Shown in pieces: positions 32,506 through 41,709 of a DNA stretch of 64,000 nucleotides; the stretch's first letter is position 1; every line of letters starts with the position of its first letter. Where the stretch lies: positions 3,869,595-3,933,594 of the forward strand of contig JAWPMO010000001.1 of assembly GCA_033344875.1 (NCBI GenBank). Reading direction: 5' to 3'. Below the pieces are notes generated by a model. The model worked only from the letters and a program-made list of their open reading frames with translations, had not been told where the DNA came from and made no database searches. This DNA is from Ilumatobacteraceae bacterium. GTDB lineage: Bacteria; Actinomycetota; Acidimicrobiia; Acidimicrobiales; Ilumatobacteraceae. The position numbers were made by a program, and so were the translations under genes.

Positions 32506-34007
32506 ATGGTCCCCCAGAGTTTCACGCGTCGCAGGTTCCTGAGCGGCGTCGCCGCTGGGGGACTGTCGGCATGGCTCGCGTCGTGTTCGTCGGACGGCAG
32601 GAGTTCGTCGCCGTCGACCCTGCCATCGACGTTGTCGGGCTCAAGCACAACTGGTCGTGCCGCCCTCGGCGCGGCGTTCGCTCAGCCGGAGGTGTTCGCC
32701 AGCAGTCGCGGCCTCCTCGAGGTCGTGCTCCGCGCCGAAGAGGCTCAGGTTCCGTGGGTGATTCGACGCGCTACTGCCTCACGTACAACGGGACGACGCC
32801 GGGCCCGACGCTGCGTGTGCGGCCAGGTGATCGGCTCCAGATCCGACTGGAGAATCGACTCGAGGAATCGACCAACCTGCACACCCACGGCCTCCACGTC
32901 TCGCCGGAAGGCGACGGCGACAACGTCTTCGTCGCCGTCGGTCCGGGTGAGGACCGCACGTACGTCTACGACATCCCCGCCGACCACCGCAGCGGCCTGT
33001 TCTGGTACCACCCGCATGCACACGGCACGGTCGCCCGGCAGGTCGCAGGTGGTCTGGCCGGTGCAATCATCGTGATCGACGATGTGGACAACGCGCCCGA
33101 TCTGGTGGGTTCGAACGAACGCATCTGGATCCTTGCCGACCCGCCGATCGGTACGAGCCGCGGGATCCTCGACACGAACGCGATCGACCAGATGACGGGC
33201 CGCGAGGGTGACGTGGTGCTCGTGAACGGTGTTCTCGCACCCGAAGTGCCGGCACGCGTCGGCGAGCTCGAGCGCTGGCGGGTGGTCAACGCCAGCGCCT
33301 CACGGTATTACCGGCTGGTGGTCGACGACCACGACCTGAACGTCATCGCCACGGACGGCGGGCGTCTCCCAGCTCCCGTCGCGGTGGGCGAAGCCTTGCT
33401 CGCGCCGGGAGAACGAACGGAGTTCCTGATCGCGCCGAGCGCCGAGGGCACCTTCGCAATCCGGTCCCTCCCCTACGACCGGGGTGGCGTGGGGATGGGT
33501 GGCATGGGCATGGGCGCGTCCGGCGGTACGTCGACCGAGACGATAATTGCCACCATGATCGCCGCCGGCACCGGCGACCCCGCAGCGCTCCCCAAGACGT
33601 TGCCGATCACCGACCATCCCCTGCCCGACGCCACTGCGTCACGTGCCCTCGACCTGGGGATGGGTCACATGATGGGACGGGGCGACATGGTGTGGACGAT
33701 CGACGGGCGGCCGTTCGACCCAGCGCGAACCGACATCGAGGTCGAACTCGGGGTCGTCGAGGAGTGGGAGATCCGGAACCCGACCGGTATGGACCACCCG
33801 TTCCACCTCCACGTGTGGCCCTTCCGGGTGGTCGACGGAGCGAAGGCCTCGGGCTGGAAAGACACGGTCAACGTGCCAGCAGGAACATCGGTACGGGTGA
33901 TCGTGCCGTTCACCGGCATCGCCGGGCGAACCGTGTATCACTGCCACATCCTCGACCACGAAGACCTCGGCATGATGGGCGTCATCGGCACAGGATCGGG
34001 GCGCTGA
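32506..34007 (+). pseudogene. Multicopper oxidase, Tat/lipoprotein, frameshifted
   Basis: The N-terminus MVPQSFTRRRFLSGVAAGGL (twin-arginine signal, then WLASC lipobox) reads in one frame to QVPW at about 32757. The rest (GDSTRYCLTYNGTTPGPTLR to the stop at 34007) is in another frame. Adding one G to GGG 32756-32758 restores a single protein of about 500 residues. All copper motifs are intact: LHTHGLH, FWYHPHAHG, HPFHLHVWP and HCHILDHEDLGMM, with a Met-rich GMGGMGMG loop. It would oxidise Cu(I). Either a true recent frameshift, a sequencing error in the G run, or programmed slippage. A GTG at 32458 is an alternative start. Confidence 0.8.
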
Positions 34008-34090
34008 TCGCAATGCCGGGATTCGCCGACCGGCAGCGAGCAGTTGCCGGACTTGATCAGGCGCGGAGCACCGGTAGCGTCGGGGCCAAG

Positions 34091-34612
34091 ATGAACGTCG
34101 AACCTCGGAACGCGAGACGTGTCCTCGCAGCGATCACGATTGCGCTCGCCGTCGCCGGATGCGGGGGTGGGGGTGATGACGGTTCAGCCGTTGCGCCATC
34201 TCCAGCGACGTCCACCGACGTGGAGAGCAGCGAGTTGGCGGGCGTGTACTTCGACGTCCGGCGCGACCCCGGTTGAGGTTGCTGCTCCGGGTGGGTCGTG
34301 TACCTGCAGAACCACAGCGCTGAGGTCGAAATGACGGACGACCCCGATCGAGCTGCGTACCGGGCCGAGGTCGGCGTGCCCGACGAAGCTGCCTCGTGTC
34401 ATACCGCGATCGTCAACGGCTACGCACTCGAAGGCCACATCCCGGTCGGCGCGATCGAACGGCTCCTCCAAGACCGTCCCGACGCAGTCGGTCTGGCCCT
34501 TCCGGGAATGCCTACCGACTCCCCTGGGATGGGCGGCGACGTGACCACCTGGGAAAGCCAACCCGTCATGCTCATCGGTCACGACGGCTCCCTTCAGCCA
34601 TTCGACTACTGA
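34091..34612 (+). CDS. DUF411 lipoprotein with in-frame UGA, candidate selenoprotein
   Basis: One frame from ATG 34091: signal with lipobox (AAITIALAVAGC), Gly/Ser linker, then VYFDVRRDPG, TGA at 34274-34276, GCCSGWVVYLQNHSAEVEMT, SCHTAIVNGYALEGHIP and LALPGMPTDSPGM, all DUF411 hallmarks. In DUF411 the motif is CGCC-x-x-W; here the TGA stands exactly for its first Cys, and homology continues in frame on both sides. A hairpin with GGUC in its loop follows the TGA, and a tRNA-Sec gene is at 63164. With read-through it has 173 residues. If TGA is a plain stop, it is a one-base (TGC to TGA) pseudogene. The family is linked to copper and other metal resistance. Confidence 0.7.
34277..34313 (+). 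promoter_or_regulatory. SECIS-like hairpin directly after the UGA
   Basis: Pairs: GGTT 34277-34280 with AACC 34310-34313; bulged G 34281; CTGC 34282-34285 with GCAG 34306-34309; upper stem GGGT 34289-34292 with ACCT 34302-34305 (one G-U). The apical loop holds GGTC (34294-34297), starting 18 bases after the UGA. Bacterial SECIS elements sit in the coding region just after UGA and expose a G-U-containing loop to SelB; the best known has GGUC at nearly the same distance. Confidence 0.55.
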
Positions 34613-34641
34613 GCCCGAGACGCAGACCGCTCACCGGGAGA

Positions 34642-35058
34642 TCACTCACTGAGCCGAGCCTCGATGACCTGGCAGCGGTGCGCGTCGACACAGTCGGCCG
34701 GGTCGGATCGGTCGGCACGCTCCATCAGTTCATGGAGTTCGCGTCGTGCAGACTCCAATCGGTGGATCTGGACGTCGACCTCGGTCAGCTGCCGCTGAAT
34801 GAGGGAGCGGGTGTGTTCGCAGCTGCGCTCACCCTGGCCCTTCAGCTCGAGGATGGACTTGATCTCGGTGAGCGTCAGCCCAGTCGCCTGGGCATCGCGA
34901 ATGAAGCGGAGCCGTTCCAGCGTCGTCGAGTCATATGCCCGATACCCGGACGGCGTCCGATCCGGTGTCGGTAGGATGCCGATCGATTCGTAGTAGCGAA
35001 TCGTCTTGGTCGTCACCGCAGCCTGTTCAGCAACTTCGCCGATACGCATGGCGCTCAC
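34642..35058 (-). CDS. MerR family heavy-metal regulator (CueR-like)
   Basis: A 138-residue MerR protein: MRIGEVAEQAAVTTKTIRYY (HTH), ESIGILPTPDRTPSGYRAYD (wing), then a dimerisation helix and C-terminal loop DPADCVDAHRC whose two Cys (C-x5-C) are in the position of the CueR metal loop. Its start overlaps the copper ATPase stop by four bases, so they form one operon. It probably activates the promoter at 37239-37270, which has the long spacer typical of MerR targets. Confidence 0.88.
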   Translation of the reverse strand: MSAMRIGEVAEQAAVTTKTIRYYESIGILPTPDRTPSGYRAYDSTTLERLRFIRDAQATGLTLTEIKSILELKGQGERSCEHTRSLIQRQLTEVDVQIHRLESARRELHELMERADRSDPADCVDAHRCQVIEARLSE

Positions 35059-37181
35059 CGTCCCGAATCCGTGGCGAGATCGTCACGCGGCCGGAGATCC
35101 AACCGCCGGAGCAACTGTGCGTTGGCGGCGACGATGATGGTGGAGAGGCTCATCGCGACCGCCGCCGCTGCAGGCGGCAGGGTGAGCCCGGCAAACGCGA
35201 ACGCCCCGGCTGCGACGGGGATCGCGATCACGTTGTACGCAGTCGCCCAAACGAGGTTCTGGATCATCTTGCGATAGCTCGCCCGTGAGAGGTCGATCAC
35301 CCCGGTGACCGCCCGTGGATCGCTCGATGCGAGCACGACACCGGCCGACTCGATCGCGACGTCGGTACCTGCTCCGATCGCGATGCCGACCTCGGCGCGG
35401 GCGAGCGCTGGTGCGTCGTTGACGCCGTCGCCGACCATCGCGACGCGTAGACCGCGCTGCTGGAGCTCGGCGACCTTGGCGTCCTTGTCCTGTGGGAGCA
35501 CTTCGGCCATGACCTCGTCGATACCGAGTTCGGCGGCGACGGCGTCGGCGACCTGCCTGGCGTCGCCGGTGATCATGATCACCTGTTTCCCACGGGCGTG
35601 CAGGGCGTCCACGGCGGCTCGTGATTCGGGCCGAATCTCGTCCGCGACCGTGACCGCGCCCACCACCTCGCCGTCGTGGACGACGTACAGGACGGCGCCG
35701 CCACGGTCACGCCACGTCGTGATCCGATTGGCGAGCTCGCCGGGTTCATCGAGCGCCAGATGGTCGAGCAGTGCGGGCCCGCCCACGGCGATCTCGTGTC
35801 CATCCACGATGGCGGCGATGCCGCGTCCCGTGATGGCATCGAACTCCGACGCAGCCGGCACGTCACCGAGTTCGTCTCCGACGGCGACGATCGCTCGTGC
35901 GATCGGATGCTCGCTGTCGGCCTCGGCTGCCGCAGCGAACCGCATCATCTCGTCGGCGTCCCATCCCTCGATCGCTTCGCGATCGATGACGGCGTGGTTG
36001 CCCTTGGTGAGGGTGCCGGTCTTGTCGAACATCACGGCGTCGACGGTGCGCATCCGCTCGAGCGCCAGCCGGTCTTTGACCAGGATCCCCGCTCGTGCGG
36101 AGGTCGCGGTGGTGATCGAGATGACGAGCGGGATCGCCAGTCCGAGCGCGTGTGGGCACGCGATCACGAGCACGGTGACCGTGCGGATGACGCCGTTTGC
36201 GCCGTCGCCGAGCGCCGCCCACACGACCAAGGTCATGACGGCGGCTCCGGTGGCGACGTAGAACAGTGCAGCTGCAGCCCGATCCGCGAGCGCCTGGGTG
36301 CGCGAGTTCGAGCTCTGGGCATCGGCCACCAGGCGTTGAATCCCGGCCAGCGCCGTGTCGTCGCCCAGAGCGTCGACGCGGACGCGGATCGCCCGATCCG
36401 ATGACACCGTGCCCGCCACCACGCGATCGCCCTCACCACGGTCGACCGGACGGGACTCGCCCGTGATCATCGACTCGTCCATTGCCGCCGATCCGTCGAT
36501 GATTACACCGTCGGCGGGAACTCGACCGCCCGGGCGGACCAGCACGACATCGCCCCGTTCCAAGTCGGCGATCGCGACCTCGATCGGTTCGCCGTCCTCG
36601 ATTCGCTCAGCCCGATCGGGCAGCAACTCAGCCAGCGCCGAAAGCGCCCCTTGTGCCTGGCCAATTGCCTTCATCTCCTGCCAGTGACCCAACAGCATGA
36701 TGACGATCAGCGCCGCCAACTCCCACCAGAAGTCCAGTTCACCCCAGCCGAGCGAGCTGGCGAGTGACGACCCGTAGGCGACGGTGATGGCGAGGGCGAT
36801 CAGGAGCATCATCCCCGGCTGGCGAGCTTGGACCTCGTGCACCGCGCCCTTCAGGAAGGGCTGTCCACCCCACAGGAAGATGACGGTGCCGATCACCGGT
36901 GACACCCACGCCGCCCATGAGGCGTCGATGGAGTACCCGAACCACTCCTGGACCATGTGTGAGAAGACGATCACCGGAATCGCCAGCAGTAGGTTCCACC
37001 AGAACAGTCGCCGGAACATTGCCGGATCGTGCCCGGCGTGCTTGTCATGGCCGGCATGCGAGTGCTCGTCGTGGCGGGGCGGGTGTCCGCGATCGTGAGT
37101 TCCATGCTCGACGTCGGCGTCGGGCGTTGCGCCGTGGCCCTCGTGTCGGCTTTCGGCCGTCGCCTGATCGTGTGTTGCCAT
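35055..37181 (-). CDS. copB: Copper-exporting P-type ATPase, CPH type
   Basis: About 708 residues. The cytoplasmic N-terminus is His-rich (HDEHSHAGHDKHAGHD). The membrane motif is VIACPHALGLAIPL (CPH, P1B-3/CopB class). The phosphorylation site is DKTGTLTKG, with TGES, GDGVND and the SEHPIA motif also intact. ATG 37181 was chosen because GGGAG lies 8 bases upstream; an ATG at 37220 is only about a dozen bases from the expected transcript start. Exports Cu (I or II) from the cytoplasm. Followed by a CueR-like gene in the same operon. Confidence 0.92.
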   Translation of the reverse strand: MATHDQATAESRHEGHGATPDADVEHGTHDRGHPPRHDEHSHAGHDKHAGHDPAMFRRLFWWNLLLAIPVIVFSHMVQEWFGYSIDASWAAWVSPVIGTVIFLWGGQPFLKGAVHEVQARQPGMMLLIALAITVAYGSSLASSLGWGELDFWWELAALIVIMLLGHWQEMKAIGQAQGALSALAELLPDRAERIEDGEPIEVAIADLERGDVVLVRPGGRVPADGVIIDGSAAMDESMITGESRPVDRGEGDRVVAGTVSSDRAIRVRVDALGDDTALAGIQRLVADAQSSNSRTQALADRAAAALFYVATGAAVMTLVVWAALGDGANGVIRTVTVLVIACPHALGLAIPLVISITTATSARAGILVKDRLALERMRTVDAVMFDKTGTLTKGNHAVIDREAIEGWDADEMMRFAAAAEADSEHPIARAIVAVGDELGDVPAASEFDAITGRGIAAIVDGHEIAVGGPALLDHLALDEPGELANRITTWRDRGGAVLYVVHDGEVVGAVTVADEIRPESRAAVDALHARGKQVIMITGDARQVADAVAAELGIDEVMAEVLPQDKDAKVAELQQRGLRVAMVGDGVNDAPALARAEVGIAIGAGTDVAIESAGVVLASSDPRAVTGVIDLSRASYRKMIQNLVWATAYNVIAIPVAAGAFAFAGLTLPPAAAAVAMSLSTIIVAANAQLLRRLDLRPRDDLATDSGR

Positions 37182-37238
37182 GGATCGCTCCCACTTCTCG
37201 CTGCTCAGATCGGGGTTCATGAGATTCTTGATGTCCTA

Positions 37239-37270
37239 CCTATACACCTTCCCCCTGGGGGCAAGGTCAA
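37239..37270 (-). promoter_or_regulatory. MerR/CueR-type promoter of the copper ATPase operon
   Basis: On the minus strand: TTGACC (37270-37265), a 20-bp spacer, then TATAGG (37244-37239). The spacer holds the near-perfect dyad ACCTT(G/C)CCCC...GGGGG(C)AAGGT at 37246-37267. A 19-20 bp spacer with an ACCTT-CCCC dyad is the hallmark of CueR/MerR-activated promoters. Confidence 0.85.
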
Positions 37271-37319
37271 CACCTGGTTCGCAGATTCGCCGCCGTCTCT
37301 GCGAGCCCCGGCTGCGGGA

Positions 37320-40300
37320 TCACCGTTCGAGGCCGATCTCGGTGGACGACCCGCGTTCAGGGGCATGGAACACCGGTTCGAATCCGTGGTCGGCCGCCCA
37401 GTCTTCGAGCGGCGTGGTGAGAGCTTGGACTTCGCTGCGGCCGAGAAGACCCGTACTGCCGAAGGTCGCCAGCGCGTCAGCACTCGCTTCGATGGTGACC
37501 GGGAAGCCGTCGGCCCATCGACGCCAGGTGTCGAGCGCTTCGGAGAGCGCGTGGAGTTGGTCGGTGTCGACGTTTCCGAGCAGGAAGTTGCGTCGGAGGG
37601 GGAGGTTTCTGATCGAACGCTCGGCGCGTTGGATCTCGTCGTGAGCTGTTGAGATCGCATTGGTGGCCGGGCGGGCGGTTGCTTCGACGGCAGCGAGAAG
37701 ACCTCTCGCCTGTGCGAGTTCATCATCGGCTCGGCCCGCTCTTCGGCGCGCGGCGGGACGCTTGATCGCCTTGGCTCGGCGGAGGGCTGCGTTGGTCGTC
37801 CACACTTGTTGTTGGGCGGATTCGACGTCGGCGCGTGCGTTGTCGAGCGCTGGTCGGTGGGGGTCGAGGAGGCGTTCGGCTTCGAGCAGTTGTTGTTGGG
37901 CGTTGTCGAGTTCGGCGTGGTGCCGGTCTGCCATTGCGTCGAGTTGCGCGCGCTTCTCTTCGACGCGCTGGAGACGGCTGGTGATGTTGTTTGTGAGGTC
38001 GTCGAACCAGTGCGGGAGGATGCAGCGAGGTTGTGGTGTGGAACGTTGCCGCCCGAGGTGTCGGGTCGTCTCGGCGAGTGCTCGGCGTTGCGCGATCGCG
38101 GGTAGGTCGACTCGGTCGTTGGCGATGACGCGTTCGAGGATGTCGCGGGCTTCGTCGAGGTCGTGTGTTTCGGTGACGACGAGCATGAGGTTCTCGGTGC
38201 GGCCTCTGGTGGCGCCGACGTAGAGGCCGCGCCTCGAGGTGGCGTCGGTGACGACTTCGATTGCGGCGGCGGTGGTGTCGCCTTGGTTGCCGTGCTCGGT
38301 GGCGGCGTAGCCGAGGTGGACGTGTTCGGCGGCGTAGTCGGCGGGCAGTTCGACGACGCCTGTGCCTTCGTTCGACGACGCGGTGACGGTGCCGTCGGCG
38401 CCGATGCCGGTGACGGTCCATGTTTCGCGGTTGCGGACGACGTCGCCGGTTGTCGTGGTGAGGCGGCGGTTGTTGCGTCGGGTGACGACGACGTCGCCGA
38501 CGCACGCGAACTCGGTGCCGCCGATCGGCGCGAGCGTGGTCGGGTCGATGTCGCCGGCGGCCGCTCGTGCTGATTGGATCGCCGTGTTGATCCGGTCGAC
38601 GTGGTCGTTGCTGGACGCGGTGATCGCGAGGGTCTCGCCCGCGGCGTGGGTCTGGCTCCACCGGTCGACGACGAGCGCGACTTGTTCGTCGAACGTGCCG
38701 GGGATGATTCGGTCGTGGGCGATGTAGTCGTCGAGTGCTCGTGGGTCGCCGCGTCGCAGTTTGAGGGACGCGGCTGGCTCCCAGGGTTCGGTGAAGCGGT
38801 GGATCCGGTCGAGTTCGTGAACCCGTCCGGTGACGGTGAGTTCGTGGAACATGCCACCTCGGCCAACCGCTTGGAGTTGGTAGGGGTCGCCGACGAGCGC
38901 CACCCGCCATCGTCGAGCCGCGGCGAGTTGTGCGAGTTCAGAGAGGGAGTGGGTGCCGACCATGCCGGCTTCGTCGACGATCACCGTCGTGCCGGCCGGG
39001 AGTCGATAGTGGTCGAGGGGTGGCCGGTCGGTCCGGTTCCATTCGTGGAGGAGTTTGTCGAGCGTGTCGGATTCGATGCCGGTCTCTCGTTTGAGGACAC
39101 GGGCGCCCTTCGCCGACGGCGCAACTCCGAACACCGGGCGGCCAACACCGTGGAGGTCGTCGATCGCGGCGCGCAGTGTGGTGGTCTTGCCGGCCCCGGC
39201 GGGTCCGACGACGAGGACGAGTTGGTCGTGGCCAGCGACTGCGGCGGCGACGTCGGCCTGCATGACGTCGAGGTGCGCGCCGTCGACGGTCGTTGACGGT
39301 CGGGGGTCGTCGGCTTGGGCGGCGAGCGCCCACGATGCGATCAGTTCTTCTTCGGCGAGGATGGCGTCGGTGGTGATGTGCGGACTGATCGGTTCGTGAA
39401 ACAGCGATCGCCCGTCCGACACACGCCGCGGCGTCGCCGTGTGGTCCGGGTCGAGTTCGATGCAGTGGCCGACGACGGCGTCGGCCCACTGCTCGATGCG
39501 CTCCGCCCACTGCTTGCCGGTGAGTGTGGGGTCGGGTCGGGCGACGTCGGCCACGGCGGCGACGATCTGGGCCCGGTTCCACGACGATCCCGATGACGAC
39601 AACGCGTCGATGAGTTCGGCGACCGTGATCGTCGGCGGCCGCTCGTCGCGATCGACCTGCTGGGTTTGGAGTTCCTCGATCAGCCCGAAAGCGTCCCAGC
39701 CGGCTGCCGCGGCCTCGGTGTCCCACCGTGTCGTGAGTTCGGAGACGCCGGTGCCGGATTTGCGCGCCCGCGTGTCGACCGCGGCCTCCCGCTTGAGCGC
39801 GCCGATTTCCCACTGGTTGGGGTCGCGTCCCTTCCGCGCGGCGAAGTCGTCGACCTTGACGGCGACAGCTTCGTTGATCTCGTCCGCCCGCTTCGAAAAC
39901 ACGGCGAGCAGATCGTCGGGCATGGCGGCCATCTCGGCCTGGCCGTTGTCGATCGTTGCCCAGTCGATACCGAAACGGTGGGTGAGTTCGTTGCGGAGCA
40001 CCGACTGGTAGAGGCCGCCCAGCATCCTCTGGTGTCGCTTGAGATAGCGGGCGTCGAGGGCGAGCCAGCGGCCAGCCGCGGTCTGCACCTTCGCCGAGAT
40101 GACACAGTGGGTGTGGATCTGTGGGTCATCCGCGCGAGATGTCGTCTGGCGGAACGCAGCGATCGTGAGACCTTGCGAGTCGGGGTGGAGTCGGCCGCCG
40201 GCGGATCGGATGCGGGTCGTCGAACCGAACCGTTCGAGGTGGCCGAGGGCAGCGTTGACGGCGACGTCGTGCGCGGCGAGGAGTCGCTCGTCTCGGGTGA

Positions 40301-40613
40301 GCGCCCACAACACACTGAGTGACTTCGGTGCGGAGAAGGTCGCGTCGAACCCGGCGACCGCCTTCACAACCGTGCCGTTCGCGAGTTCTCGGTCCCGGAG
40401 AGCTCGCCCGAGCGGTGTCCCAGTTGTGGGGTCACGGCCTTCGAGGACCGACTGCAGATCGTCGGCGATGACGTCACCGACGAGGTCGAGACCCGGTGCT
40501 TGGCGGCCGAGCCACTTCCCGGGAACCTCACCGGGCGCCTCGGTGAGATAGCGGGTGTAGTAGTCGACAGCGGCGGCCGCCGAACCGGCGTAGATCGTGC
40601 GAACCCGCAACAT
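37320..40613 (-). CDS. MobF relaxase (TrwC/TraA type) with helicase domain
   Basis: A 1097-residue protein from ATG 40613, start MLRVRTIYAG. The relaxase domain has the catalytic Tyr pair in VDYYTRYLTE (residues 18-19) and the metal His set in DPQIHTHCVIS (about 165-170). The helicase part has Walker A GPAGAGKTT (about residue 460), VDEAGMV and later AATEHGNQGDT. A long coiled-coil region (EKRAQLDAMADRHHAELDNA ...) and a C-terminal tail follow. It nicks DNA at an oriT and unwinds it for transfer. The frame is open upstream, but that part is Ser/Arg junk. Confidence 0.92.
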   Translation of the reverse strand: MLRVRTIYAGSAAAAVDYYTRYLTEAPGEVPGKWLGRQAPGLDLVGDVIADDLQSVLEGRDPTTGTPLGRALRDRELANGTVVKAVAGFDATFSAPKSLSVLWALTRDERLLAAHDVAVNAALGHLERFGSTTRIRSAGGRLHPDSQGLTIAAFRQTTSRADDPQIHTHCVISAKVQTAAGRWLALDARYLKRHQRMLGGLYQSVLRNELTHRFGIDWATIDNGQAEMAAMPDDLLAVFSKRADEINEAVAVKVDDFAARKGRDPNQWEIGALKREAAVDTRARKSGTGVSELTTRWDTEAAAAGWDAFGLIEELQTQQVDRDERPPTITVAELIDALSSSGSSWNRAQIVAAVADVARPDPTLTGKQWAERIEQWADAVVGHCIELDPDHTATPRRVSDGRSLFHEPISPHITTDAILAEEELIASWALAAQADDPRPSTTVDGAHLDVMQADVAAAVAGHDQLVLVVGPAGAGKTTTLRAAIDDLHGVGRPVFGVAPSAKGARVLKRETGIESDTLDKLLHEWNRTDRPPLDHYRLPAGTTVIVDEAGMVGTHSLSELAQLAAARRWRVALVGDPYQLQAVGRGGMFHELTVTGRVHELDRIHRFTEPWEPAASLKLRRGDPRALDDYIAHDRIIPGTFDEQVALVVDRWSQTHAAGETLAITASSNDHVDRINTAIQSARAAAGDIDPTTLAPIGGTEFACVGDVVVTRRNNRRLTTTTGDVVRNRETWTVTGIGADGTVTASSNEGTGVVELPADYAAEHVHLGYAATEHGNQGDTTAAAIEVVTDATSRRGLYVGATRGRTENLMLVVTETHDLDEARDILERVIANDRVDLPAIAQRRALAETTRHLGRQRSTPQPRCILPHWFDDLTNNITSRLQRVEEKRAQLDAMADRHHAELDNAQQQLLEAERLLDPHRPALDNARADVESAQQQVWTTNAALRRAKAIKRPAARRRAGRADDELAQARGLLAAVEATARPATNAISTAHDEIQRAERSIRNLPLRRNFLLGNVDTDQLHALSEALDTWRRWADGFPVTIEASADALATFGSTGLLGRSEVQALTTPLEDWAADHGFEPVFHAPERGSSTEIGLER

Positions 40614-40698
40614 CACGACCCGCCCAGACGTTTGGGCACTTGTCTGTTGAAGAAAGTGGGAAGTGATCGTGAACTGGTCATGGTGATCCGCGGGGGAG

Positions 40699-41079
40699 TC
40701 AGTCCTCGAAGAGTCGAGGAGTCGTGGGACGGCGAGTGGTGCGACGCGGGTGGCGAGTCGTCGTGTGCGGTGACGGACTCCGCGTGTCGTCGTCGCAATC
40801 GGTGTGACCGACCTGGTGGTCGACGGTCGGGTGTTCGGCGATCGGCCAGGTGATCGGCGCGCCGATGTAGTGCTCGAGCCGGACGCGCGGGACACGGAGG
40901 CCTCGGCCGACCTTCAGCCCCGGGATCTCGTCGGCGTCACCGGTGGCCCGGTAGCGGTGGATCGACTCGTACACGAAGGTCAGCCCGCAGCGCAGCACGG
41001 CGGCGGTCTCGGCCACCGTCAGCAGATCCGGCGGCGCGCTGTTCGACGGTGGAGTGTCGAGTTGTCGTCGTGTCGGCAT
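40699..41079 (-). CDS. Helix-turn-helix/excisionase-family protein
   Basis: A 126-residue protein. Residues about 17-75 (LLTVAETAAVLRCGLTFVYE ... GLKVGRGLRVPRVRLEHYIG) match the MerR-like HTH-17/excisionase fold. The remaining tail is His/Thr/Arg-rich and looks disordered. It lies between relaxase and toxin genes, near the integrase end, and probably serves in element excision or control of transfer. Confidence 0.75.
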   Translation of the reverse strand: MPTRRQLDTPPSNSAPPDLLTVAETAAVLRCGLTFVYESIHRYRATGDADEIPGLKVGRGLRVPRVRLEHYIGAPITWPIAEHPTVDHQVGHTDCDDDTRSPSPHTTTRHPRRTTRRPTTPRLFED

Positions 41080-41388
41080 CGCATCGGTCCTTCATGGGAT
41101 CACCCCACCCGTGAACCGGACGCTCGACGTCGAGCCGAGTGGGACCCAGCCCGACGACAAAGGCGTCCGATCACCTAATGAAATGCCGACGAAGGCGCTT
41201 CTCGTTACAGAATTTCTTGGTCAACCAACTCCGAGCAATCGATCGAACATGGGCAGAACGACCGCCGCCGCCGACCTCGAGACTTCGGCGGTCGTTGGCA
41301 AACGATCGTCGGTCAGATGCCGCCGACTGCGGTGAAGCTGGCGCATCGATGTGGAGGCCGACGATCGCGACCGGTCGTAATGCGTGCG
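41080..41388. other. Non-coding stretch upstream of the HTH gene
   Basis: No gene is supported in these 309 bases. TTGGT-CA-ACCAA at 41217-41228, within TTTCTTGGTCAACCAA, is a dyad that repeats the TTCTTGGTT sequence of the element ends. It could hold an excisionase/integrase site or part of oriT. Confidence 0.4.
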
Positions 41389-41709
41389 TCAGTCGGTGAC
41401 GCGGTCAGCCCAGTAGAACGGGCGACGGCGTTCGTGATGTACGGCGAGGATCTCGAGGTCCTCGCTGGCGACTCGGTAAACGACAACATACGGGAAGCCG
41501 GCGAGAGCGATCTTCCTCTCGAGCTGTTCACTGCTGTCGTCCTGGCGCGTCAGGGTCCCGGCGTTCGGCCAACGCGCCGCGCGCTCAGTCGTTGCTCGGA
41601 CGGCGCCGAGGAAGCGGCCGCCAAGTCCGTCGACGCGGTTCTCGTACCAGAGTTGTGCTTCCACCACTTCGGCGGTCGCAAGAGGGTGAAACCGGACGGC
41701 GCGCGTCAC
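41389..41709 (-). CDS. RelE/ParE family toxin
   Basis: A 106-residue protein: VRFHPLATAEVVEAQLWYEN, then FLGAVRATTERAARWPNAGT and KIALAGFPYVVVYRVASEDL, ending ILAVHHERRRPFYWADR. This is the RelE/ParE fold with the C-terminal AVxHxxRxPxYW signature. The target (ribosome or gyrase) cannot be told. Its start overlaps the antitoxin by four bases. Probably stabilises the integrated element. Confidence 0.87.
   Translation of the reverse strand: MTRAVRFHPLATAEVVEAQLWYENRVDGLGGRFLGAVRATTERAARWPNAGTLTRQDDSSEQLERKIALAGFPYVVVYRVASEDLEILAVHHERRRPFYWADRVTD

Noticed and set aside
32571-34007. Multicopper oxidase starting at 32571 in the downstream frame
   Set aside because: Its first 60 residues are not oxidase-like, while the other frame gives a Tat signal and lipobox that join the oxidase body at 32757.
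34298-34612. DUF411 gene starting at GTG 34298
   Set aside because: This start would drop the CGCC motif and the signal peptide, both of which are in the same frame just upstream; the whole frame with internal UGA is the better model.
37182-37220. Longer N-terminus of the copper ATPase (MNPDLSS...)
   Set aside because: That ATG is too close to the predicted transcript start and lacks a ribosome site; ATG 37181 has GGGAG at proper spacing.
37217-38866. A 549-codon minus-strand frame with Ser/Thr/Pro-rich product
   Set aside because: Out-of-frame shadow of the relaxase C-terminus; no start signal or domain.
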